From: Antedon mediterranea
Taxonomy: Eukaryota; Echinodermata; Crinoidea; Comatulida; Antedonidae
DNA: 64,000 nt
Assembly (NCBI RefSeq): GCF_964355755.1
Contig: NC_092679.1
Coordinates: 24,428,432-24,492,431 of the forward strand
Direction: 5' to 3'
Of the stretch, positions 44,870 to 56,800 are shown piece after piece (the first letter of the stretch is position 1; every line of letters starts with the position of its first letter). Made by a program: the position numbers and the translations under genes. The notes below the pieces were generated by a model. That model saw nothing but the letters and a program-made list of their open reading frames with translations. It was not told where the DNA came from and did not search any database.

Positions 44870-47800
44870 GTAAGACGCTATACACCTTTCTTTTTCACAT
44901 AGAAAAACACCAAAGTTTGCACACACCAAACCGCATGAATCCAGCGTTTCGCAGAGAAAAAACATTTCAACCACAAGAGCGAATAGCTGCAATGTTCATT
45001 AAATTCCGAAGTAGTAGCCTACTAATTAGGCCTAGTATTAATTAATACTAGCGAACGCTAATTTCCTAAGCTCTGATGGGTTGCGCAACTTTTCGCTTCT
45101 TAGAAATAGAAACAATTCGAACTAACAATTCCGCTGAAGCAAAAAACTAAAGAATTAGAGAGTCGCCATAGAGAGGGAAACATGAATTCGCATGCGTATA
45201 AGCTGAAACTTGCGATTCCCGGCTTTAGGCAGCAGGTCGCCTGGGTTTGTGTTAACTCTTGTGTTTTGCTAGGCAGTGTAAAAGTGGTATTGTTATAATG
45301 ATAATTAAGACATTTTTTAAATTATCGATTTTGTCAAACTACAATAATTGTACTTGTATTTTTAAATAATAGCCTTTCAATATTGAAATGAGTTATTTTA
45401 CTGTGTTTACTGTGGGGAATATAAACACATTTTAAAATTATTTGATTTAGTATCAAATTCTGATTCTGAAAGGAAGGATAGTAAAATTTACTAGAATTAA
45501 ATATTCATCAAAACTTAAAATTTGCAATTACATGGTATTAGCTAATTTGGATGTTATTTACTTTTTCCTCAAACAGTAACTAATCATGGAAGTCGAATAA
45601 TCGAAGCTATGGAGATACTATCGGATAAGACTTGTCTTACATTCGAGGAATTTGATAGTAGTACTATGGCAGATTCGAAGCCAAGACTAGTGTTTGCTAC
45701 TCCTGAGGGCGGGTAAGTTTGTGTTTTTATATTTATAGCCCATTTCTAGGCTCTAACCTGCGTAGTTGTCGTGTAATTTGGAATTAGCTCAATTTAATAA
45801 CAGAAAAGTATTATTTAATTGTGATAACGCGCTCGAATGCACGTTCAGCTCTCATTTTAGGCATTTTGAGAATGCATTGTTGTCTGATTTACAGTAATGT
45901 TTTTCCTCATATGACCCTCTGTTCAGATTTTTTTTAATTTAACATGGTATGTTTATGGGATTTTCGGACACCATGTCGTATGAGCAAAACATTATTATAA
46001 AGTGTTCCTTAAAAATTGACCTACATCACTTTAAAAAAATGTGATCGCCTAATATCAGTCGAAAAAACACCACAGTGTACGCTGCTTACGACGTTTTTAC
46101 CACCGTTTTATTGCGGTGCAATGGTGGTGCCTATGTGTGTTTTTTTTATTTCATTATAATTATAGGTGCTATGCGTCGTTGGGCTTTACGGATGATACTG
46201 AAGATAACTTTGTTTTTTTGGGGAATTCAGGTTGTAACACCGTACGTACCCAATTTTTTGTTCGAATTTATATTTATTGTTTTGTTATAGTTTGCTATTG
46301 TTGTTGCTTACTTGCTTTTTGTTCATTATTCAGGCAAATAAGATAAATTTTACAAAATAAGACAAACAAGAAGGTAAGAAAGATCAGTCACTCGTTGCGA
46401 GGAATATACAAAATCAGCCGAGGTCATCAAAAATAATCAACAACTAAAATAAATAATAAACACCCTCAACCAAAAAAAAAAAAAAAAACCTGGATCCGCC
46501 TCCTATGGCAGAATCATCCTCATCAGGATACAAATTATGGACCTCTTTTAAATATTTTATGCTGTACGTCAAAACTACGGTTCTTGATCCATTTTCTCGT
46601 TTTACTCCTGGCGAAGGTTGCAACTCTCTGATTTGTTTGTTTACATTTATCAACAGATCGGAGTCGTGATACACGAGATAGGGCATGCTATCGGAAGGCG
46701 TCACGAACATACTCGGCCAGATCGTGACGAGTTTATAGATGTGATAACAGAAAACATCGAATCCGGCTTCCAATCGCAGTTTGATATAGTTACGACTCAG
46801 AGCACTCTTTCGGTACCATACGATCTTGGTTCTGTTATGCATTATAGTCGTAACGTAAGTTTGTATTAATTAATTTTTGGAACAATTATTTCTATATTAT
46901 TGATTGATTGATTACTTTATTTCAGAATAACAAAATTCATAAAAAATAGAGTTTCAAAGAAAACGAAATCACATTAAAATCCTGCAAAGTGAATCTAAGA
47001 TAATTTTTACTTTTCAGAACTCTTACTTTAAAAATTGTCTGCTTTCTTAACTTAATAATATAAATCTACCTTTCAGTAAAGTTTCAGCGTAACAAAAAAG
47101 AACTTTGCACTTGAATAATTTGTTCTTCACGCCTGTAGAGATTAGTGTCTATTTTAATTTTGGTATGCATTATGTAAATGCCTCCTCACAAGTTTCGTTA
47201 TACAATTTTCATAATTTGTTCATCTGAAATTGTTAAAATGAATTTTCATCTCTTCTTAGGTATAGGCCTACATCGCATCTAACAGTTTGTCTTGCTCGAT
47301 TTTTTCCAAATTATGATGTTGATTAAAGATGTATTGTCCCTTGAAACACAAAAAAATGAAGGTCAAAATATTCTAAATTTAAAGTGGCCATATCAAAGTA
47401 ATATTAAAGTTATTCACTTTAAGTCGAACATTTGAGCCAAAAACAACAAGTTTACGTAATTAACAGGTAAATTAGTTTGATTACATTTCATCTAGAAAAT
47501 CGTCACGAGCGAAAGTAAACAAAGATTTCAAACCATGAGTATGCATTATGTATATGCTAAATTAGGATTGTTTAAAACTCGTCACGGTTAAGAAGGTATT
47601 TTCACACAGATCGTGAGGAAGTTTTATGATTATGCATACAGAGTAGCCAAACAAGCGCGTTTCATTATGGGATATGTTTTGATTGAAAACTTTGACTGGA
47701 AGTCAAAGTTATTTTTTAAACAAAAAAACATCTGTATTTCAATGAATTTTTTGTTTTTTTCGAAAAATTTTTGGTGATAGTTAATAACTATTATGATACT

Positions 47801-50800
47801 TCAAAATGACCCACCTTTTTTCGAAATCTTTTATTTTTTATTTTTTTGGAATTAGTCAAAGGGACAATACATCTTTAAGGAAAAGATAAAATCATGACGT
47901 CAACTAGACAATGTTGTTTTTTATTTGTTCCAATGATCAAAATCAAAATAATTCAGCTAATAAAAATGCTATTTTTATTTGTTTCATTAGACATTCAAAA
48001 AAAATGATCTTGCGGATACGGATTATGTTATAGAAACTCATGATGCTATGAAACAACTGAGTTTTGGACAACAGCAATCCCTTAGTCACGTGGACAGTCA
48101 GTTTATCAATGCACTTTACGAATGTAACGGTAAGTTCTTTTAATTTTATTCCTTCAATTTATGTTTATTTTTACATTTAATATAATGTCATGAAATCGTA
48201 ATTATTATTAATGTCATAATCCACACATACCAACACATTGTCAACATGTATTGGATCAAGATTTCATTTGGAAAAGTAGTTTATGAAATAGATTGTTTTA
48301 CCAGTCTTAAGTATTGATAAAAAGTTTTCGGTACACCTCGTATTATAGTTATGAAAGGAACTGTTTCTATCAATATGTCTTAATCGTCCTCGCAGTAAGA
48401 ACGACCAGTTATCGCCGTATTCTTATTTCTTTCTTGATATAATTACATATTTGTTCCTGTTGATATAAAGTTTGCGGTACACCACGTGTATTAGTTCTGA
48501 AAATAACTGTTGAGTTTTTCGACGTTTCGATCAATATGCTTTGATCGTCCTCAGGTCCTCAGGAGTTCTTTTCAGAACTAATACACGTGGTGTACCGCAA
48601 ACTTTATATCAACATTTGATTTCGCCATGCAAACCTTCAAACAATATATTTGTTCTTCCTGGTTAAACTCATGTATATTTTCATCTTAATCGTTAAATTG
48701 AAAATGTATTATTCTTAGCAATTAATGTCAGTAGTTTGTCTATTTTCTCATTTTGTTGTCAAATCCATAATTTCCTATAGCTTCTTCTAATTAAAACTTC
48801 TTTTAATTTAAAGCTGATTGCAGTGAGAGTGAATTGCAGCAAAACTGTAAAAACGGTGGCTTTGTCGGTAAGGACTGCGCATGTGTTTGCCCAGATGGAT
48901 TAGGCGGAGAATACTGCCAGTCTTTAACGGCAATCTCGTCAGATGTGGATGGTAAGTAGACTCAAATAATTTAAATTTGTTCCTTTAAATGCATTGTCCC
49001 ACAAAACATGAACAATTAAGATAATAAAATCAAACTTGTAATTGGTCATTTTGTAGTTTTATAAAGTTTACATTTTCTTCGAAAAAAACCTAGTCTAAAT
49101 TATGATTTTCCTTATGAAGAAACGGCTTACATTTAAACCTGTTTTTTACTTAAATGTTGGCTTTATCATGTCAGGTAATTTATATTTCAATTCAATTATT
49201 ATGTGACATTGAAATAACTTACTAAACGAAAACAAATTGTATTATTTTTTTATATTATGACGTATTACTATTCTGCTGTAAGTATTACTTTTGTTGAATT
49301 ACTTTATTATTTCTAAGATTGTGGTGGTCATTTCACGAGTGACAACGGGAACATAAAGACGCCGAATTATCCTCAAGACTATCCACTAAATATAGACTGC
49401 ACCTACTTAATTGAAGTAAGTTTGCAACAAAATATTAATTACAAAAAATGTTGATGTAAACTGTCCTATGAAGAGGAAGTGCTGAACTGTGTCTATTTAA
49501 GAGTAAATTCGGCACATATACTTAATATTTTTTCTGTTGCACATAATAATCCAAAACGAATACGATATGTTAAACAATAACCACTGTAGATCCCGCATAA
49601 TTGAGGGATACTATTTTTCCTTTTGTTTTAGGCACCGGAAGGCTATACAGTTGTATTATATTTTGAAGCATTTTCGATTGAAGAAGATTCTACTTGCTAT
49701 TGGGACCAAGTTTATATACGTTACGATGGCTTACAATTTGATACATCAGCACCTTTGTACGTTACCTGTATCAATTTCAATACCACGTACATTTCGGTGT
49801 CTGATCATTTCGGCCGCAAGTTGGGACGAATACATTATAGTGTGCCACTTTTGTCGTAATGTACTCAATTGTCTTTATTGGGTCCGACGAGGGTTGGTCG
49901 GCTATAATCACTGCCATCTTTACTCACCATTGTTGTTTAAGAACATTTGTATTAATCTATTTTGGTAGGTATGTTCCTTGGGCGGTGACTCGATTCAATG
50001 GCGTCCAAAAGAATATGTGTTCTTATTGGCCCACCTTATAATGGTCGTCCCATATCCAACGGCCGAAATTAACGGCACTGTCAATGTGCACTGTTTTGAA
50101 ACCTACAGTGTAAGTTAGGTTTGCATGCTTTTTTTGTTTTTGTTTTTTTTAACACGAGCATCGTTTAAATGCACGCCTAGAGAAATTCCACATGCCGATT
50201 GCATTGCTTCCTCTATAGGAATCTTTTGTTCAATAATGCTTTGTTAAGTAATGGAGACGTAACGCAGGGACCCAAGATGCAAGTGAGCTGACCTATGACA
50301 AGCATAATGACTTAACATATACAATATTTTCTTAGGTTTTGTGGCACCTCCCTTCAGCATGAAACTATACAGTCAATTGGAAATACTATAATGTTGGAGT
50401 TTCACTCAGATGATTTCTGGACAGAACCTGGATTTAGTGCCACATACACATTTGTATCTAGTAAGAATATTTCACATACAGTACACATAGTAATGAATAT
50501 TATAAAACAGAATATTTCTATTTAATTGAATAGCTGATCATTACTATTACTACCCGTCAGATCAAACCATCAAACATGTTTTCGTTTTTTCAAGATGAAA
50601 CTCTTCTAATCAGATTTATTATTTTAAGCCATTGGTTACACACATTTTAAGATGGGAAATGCCAGCATTACAGAATGAATGCTCTTATCCAATCAATAGA
50701 ATACTTTAAACAATTTTCAATTTTTCAATTTTGAATGTCTCCTGTATTACTTCCACTATGTAATATACATGATAATACACAATAAAATCATATTAAACTA

Positions 50801-53800
50801 GTTTTTTAATACATAAAATTGCATATAAATACAATAAAGAGTAGTTGAGACAAGATATTTCAAGCCACAATTCATCATAAGAATACACCTGCTAAGGAAA
50901 ATACAACATCTGATACGGAAAAGGGGGACTCTGAAAATTGCCAACTGAAATGGAACGGTAAATTAATAATTAAATCATCAGAAAGACTTTAATTTTGACC
51001 CAACCCAGGATATTAAAAATATAGCAAATGAAGATAACCCTGAATTAATAGGACAACATTTGCGATCGTGATATTTTGAAAATTATGATTCAAATAATGA
51101 TTTTAATATTTCTTTGTCATTCTAGTCTCTAGAATATTACGTCATTCTTGGAACAAATCAATGAAATTAATAGGTCTATGTTCTAATACTAACGTTGCTG
51201 AAAATGAGAACACGTTGAATGCTTATTTACCAAAATGTATTAAAATTTATTTTTCACATCAGATAAAATCTGAGATAACTATCTTGAAAATATTCTTTTT
51301 TTCAAACCAATAATTAGTAAAAACTAACCTTGACAGTTTCGCTGTCCTGATCGGGCAGCTTCTTCAGAAATAATGACGATCTGTCATCAAACAGACTGAC
51401 CTCTAGAGGGCCTATTCTGTTTAATGACAGGACAGCGAAACTGTCAAGGTTAGTTTTTACTAATTGTTGGTTTCAAAAAAAGAATATTTTCAAGATACTT
51501 ATACCTACAAACCAGATGAACATTTTCAATCAATATAGATAACTACTTTAATTGCGTGGCATTGTGTTTGTATTGAAGAAAAATTTTAAATTACTGTATT
51601 GTTTCCGAATAAGATTGGGGTTCTTGGTCTGAATGGGGTGACTGCAGTGCTACTTGTGGTACAGCAACCAAGACTCGTAGCAGAGAGTGCACAACCACTG
51701 ACTGTATTGGTGACAGTACAGAAGAATTGTCATGTGATCTAGATGGATGTTCAAATGGTACGTATAACGGCATCGTATTTCTGTGATAAGATTAGCATTC
51801 TCTGGACACGATAGACTATTAGGCCTATAATAGACATTTATTCGTCAGGAGCTCAACTCACTCCTAATGCTATTCAATAAGGTAGCAGAATACGACTACT
51901 GAACAATTCATGTTTGCTGCATGGATTAGCTACGAAAAGCATATTAGTGGCCTGGTATAACGCATTATTTACATTATGTGTTTTATTAGCCTTATGTGAT
52001 GTCGCATTTCCTGCTAATGACTGGGAAAAGTACACAATGTTGCTTTTCTTCATTACCAAGTTAACAAAAGTTAAACTACTGTCCAACATTTCAAATTAAC
52101 TTACAACATAGCATACCAGCATTACCGTTAACAACCTTTTAAAATGCTAGACAATGTATTGTTTTACACATAGTGGGGTTCTTGGTCTGTTTACCTATAC
52201 ATAATATATTAATTGATGTACTGTTCTTATACAGAGTGGGGTTCTTGGTCTGAATGGAGTGACTGCAGTGCCACTTGTGGTACAGCAACCAAGACTCGTA
52301 GCAGAGAGTGTGCAACCACTGACTGTACCGGTGACATTACGGAAGAAACATCATGTGATCTAGATGGATGTCCAAATGGTACGTATAATGGCATCGTATT
52401 TCTGTGATACCAGATAAAAATTGCCATTCAAAGTATATTATTAGCTGCCTTTCATTTTGTTTGCTTTTCTGTTATTACTACTATTATTGTTTTACTACAT
52501 TTACCCTTATATATTTTTTTTTTTACCATTGTTGAATAAATGTTATTAAACATTGAACGTTTCAAATACTAGCTATTGTATTCTTCTTATACAGAGTGGG
52601 GTTCTTGGTCTGAATGGGGTGACTGCAGTGCCACTTGTGGTACAGCAACCAAGACTCGTATCAGAGAGTGCGCAACCATTGACTGTATTGGTGACACTAC
52701 GGAAGAATTGTCATGTGATCTAGATGGATGTCCAAATGGTACGTATTATATTGTTAATTAAAAAAATGTGTGACAAGCAATTTGTTTTCTTTTTAACTCT
52801 CTGTGAGTTAAATACAGACCAGACATACGTCATTTAGAATTGTCAACATAGTTACATTTTCAATCTTATTGTCTGTATTATTGAAGATAAAATTAGTTGT
52901 TTATAGACCGCAGATAAATATTCCTTATTTTTTAGATGCTATAGGTTTAAGCACGAATTAAAACCTATAAAATAAAATTCAAATGAATAATAAAATTTTA
53001 TTTTAAACTTTTCATGATGATTCTATACATACTAGATAATAATACTGTTCTTATACAGAGTGGGGTTCTTGGTCTGAATGGGGTGACTGCAGTGCTACTT
53101 GTGGTACAGCAACCAAGACGCGTAGCAGAGAGTGCGCAACTAATGACTGTATTGGTGACACTACGGAAGAATTGTCATGTGATCTAGATAGATGTCCAAA
53201 TGGTACGTATATTATATTGGTAATTAAAAAATGTGTGACAAGCAATTTGTTTTCTTTTTAACTCTCTGTGAGTTAAATACAGACCAGACATACGTCATTT
53301 AGAATTTTCAACATAGTTACATTTTCAATCTTATTGTCTGTATTATTGAAGATAAAATTAGTTGTTTATAGACCGCAGATAAATATTCCTTATTTTTTAG
53401 ATGCTATAGGTTTAAGCACGAATTAAAACCTATAAAATAAAATTCAAATGAATAATAACATTTTATTTTAAACTTGTCATGATGATTCATTACATACTAG
53501 ATAATAATACTGTTCTTATACAGAGTGGGGTTCTTGGTCTGAATGGGGTGACTGCAGTGCTACTTGTGGTACAGCAACCAAGACTCGTAGCAGAGAGTGC
53601 GCAACAACGGACTGTATTGGTGACACTACGGAAGAGACATCATGTGATCTAGATGATTGTCCAGGTAAATGATGCTCAAGGTAGTATATTATTTAAATAA
53701 TATACTACATTTTAAAAATATACTACTGACTATTATTTTTTGGAAAATAACTGACTATTATGTTTATGAATTATTACATCTTCCATTCTGGTGTCGTTGT

Positions 53801-56800
53801 CGATTGTTGTCGTCGTCGTTATTATCGTTATCATCGATAATGATAAAAAAAAATACAGGTTATTATTGCAATTTTTAATTAAATCGTGTATGCTAAGTTA
53901 GCATCATTTCGCAATGTTTAAACGGTGCCTCTTTACTAATACTAACCATTTTGTTTCTTCCATACAATCAAAAGTTCCTGCTATCGGTGGTTGTACACAA
54001 GATGCCAGTGAGAATGTTTATGATGTTATCCAATCTGAGAACTATCCAAGCGGATATCCCACTGAATCAGAATGTAGATGGGTCATTACTGTAAGTGATT
54101 ACATTTTGCTTATAAAATAAGTCTAGTCTAAGTCTAGTCTAGGCCTATGTGTTTTGAAACTGTACAACCGCATTGTTAGTGATGAATAAAATGCGGCAAC
54201 CCCAACAACAATTTAAATTTCAATAAAGCCAACAATAAATTCTATATCATTGAATGTAAAAAAAAATGTATCTTTTTCCAGTTTCCATCACCAATTGCCT
54301 CTTTTATTGATCGATAACAGTATCAGGTAGTTGTCATAAGAATGGCTTATTGTGACTTCGATAACTCCAGAGGGCGCCATATTTAAAAGGTCAATCGGGA
54401 CTAAAATTTCCAGCTAAGCTAGCGCGATATTTAAAAGGTCAATTGGGACTAAAATGTCCATCTAGGCTAGCGCGATAAATCTAAATTTACATCATCGCGC
54501 CTGTCTCGCTCCTATTTAAGTTATTTACTCATTACTCTCCAGGTGCCTGAAGGAAAATTCGGTTATTTGTATTTTGACCGCTTGGATCTGGAATATGACA
54601 CCGCTGCTGATGCTTGTTACGATCACATTAGAATCGGAGTTGATGATAACGACTTTCAAAAGTTTGTAGCACATTATTTTATATGAGGGGGAACACGGTG
54701 GTGAGACACGTGCACTGCGAAATGATTATGACGTGCCATGGTGATGCCGGGGTGCGATTTTTTTTTTCGTACATAAGTTGGGGACCCCTTCATGAAACGT
54801 CACAAAATAAACATGAGTAATTCATCAGTTAAATTTGTTGTTCCGTGTGCACCCAAGCGTATAGCAACAAGAAGTGATTACACTAACTGCGATACGATAC
54901 TTTCTACAGTAGGCCTAGGATTATAAGTCAATTCACGTGATTGCCTTCGCGCACTCTTCTTCACACAAAATGTGTCGAGTCGAGGCTATCGACAGCTAGG
55001 CAAGTACGGCAAGACATTAAACTAAGTAGTAATTCATTGGACATAGCCCAAAGAAAGCTTAGACCCACAAGAATAAAGAATGTGTATAATTTGTGTACTG
55101 TATTTTTTTAATTCTGCTATTTTATTATCAAACAATATGCATGTACTCAAAGGAACTTTAAAAATGCGCGTATATGAACACATGAGATGGGAAGATTTGA
55201 CCCACGAGAATAAAAATGTGTTTTTGTGTAATGTTTATTGTTTAATTTTGCTGACTTATTACTCGGATTGTGTCATACCAAAGATAGTGTAACTAGGCCT
55301 ATCTTTGGTCATACCTAATACACACACACCCACACAGGTACTACTAGAATAGACGGGAATAGACATGGGTTTAGAGACTAATAATTAGGCCTAATAGTAT
55401 TAATAGAAACTATAGTTTTAACACGTAATTCTTTAGTAAAAAATTATATTAAAAACACCATAAACTAAAGGCTGATTATTTCGACAATCCACACAAAAGG
55501 CCGCTATTCTTCTATGAAATCGCACGCCGCAACAACAGCGGAGATAGGCCTAGAATCGTACGCGTACCGCACTTGTGTCATCACTTCTTGTTTTCTATAC
55601 GCTTGGGTGCACACGGAACAAGACAATTTAACTGATGAATTATTCATGTTTATTTTGTGACGTTTCATGAGGGGGTCCCCAACTTATGTACGAAAAAAAA
55701 AATCGCGGGCGGGGCATGATGGGACATCGGCGCTGTGATATAACGAAGTAGGTCAGAGCCATATATAGAGAGAGTTACGGCATTGAATGGATTAGAAGCC
55801 GTGTTTGTGTCCAACTATTCCTATGTAGCGTATGGAGTTGAGTCTTTTGTTTTGAAAATGTATAACGTTCAAAAGGCTTTAATTATCGAATTTAATATCA
55901 AAACAATCAATTTGATTAAAGGTTTTTGTTAAAATAATAAAAAAATTATAAAGTTACTGCGAACATGATTTAAAACAACAAAAATAGCAATTTCGGAACG
56001 GCTCTGGTTGTGCGCTCCAAGCACGCTCTACGCGTGCGCGTTTAGTTTGTACAGCGATTCTCTATAGTAATGCATTGTTTTTACATTTTGTTGTTTAAAA
56101 TCATGTTCGCAGTAACTTTATGATTTCGTTATTATCTTAACAAAAACCTTTAAACAAATTGATTGTTTTGATATTAAATTCGATATTTAAAGCCTTGTGA
56201 ATGTTATACATTTTTTAAGCAAATGACTCGACTCCATACGCTACATAGGCTAGTTGGACACAAACATGGCCGGCGTGCACACCACGTGACTTTCTAAAAT
56301 CCGTGAACGCAAAGTCGTAACTCTCTCTATATATATGGCTCTGAAGTAGGTGATGCCGAGGCATGATGGGACACTGCATTGCGATATGATGAAGTATGAC
56401 GTGAAACGGTGATGCCGGGGCATGATGGGACACTGCGCTGCGATATGACAAAGTATAACGTGCCACGGCGATGATGGGTACTGCGCTGCAAGATAACGAG
56501 CCATTATTTTATTAATTCATAGTAACAATATTACAAATAAGCTAGTAATGTGAACAAAATTGTTATTGTGAGTGATTTTATAAATATTTACTTTCTATAG
56601 ATTTTGTGGACAGAATTTGCCTGAAGATATATCTTTTAACAATGAAGCAATTATTAAATTCTATTCGGATGATCAAGTTGGATGGACTGGATTTAAGCTC
56701 AGATATGTGGTGAAATCGACTGCTCCTGCTAGTTAGTACAGATATTTTACATTATAAATTAATCATAATAAATTATTCTGATGATAATAATATTTCGGCA

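Larger units (their letters stand above)
54690..56495. repeat. ~60-bp minisatellite interrupted by two transposons
   Basis: Units contain GTGATGCCGGGGCATGATGG and GACACTGCGCTGCGATATGA. They occur at 54690-54754, 55707-55753 and 56344-56495. They were continuous before insertion of the elements at 54755-55706 and 55754-56343. Open frames here (HHAPASP... type) are repeat artefacts. Confidence 0.8.

Noticed and set aside
49537-50041. 143-codon and 60-codon plus-strand frames in the CUB1 region of gene 3
   Set aside because: Out-of-frame reading through exon 49632-49756 and the following intron; the CUB frame with consistent splice sites is the better explanation.
52227-53245. Minus-strand frames with repeated HSLLRVLVAVPQVALQS
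   Set aside because: Antisense of the TSP1 exons.
56215-56504. Minus-strand frames rich in His and Pro (HHAPASP, PRHH)
   Set aside because: Translation of the ~60-bp minisatellite.
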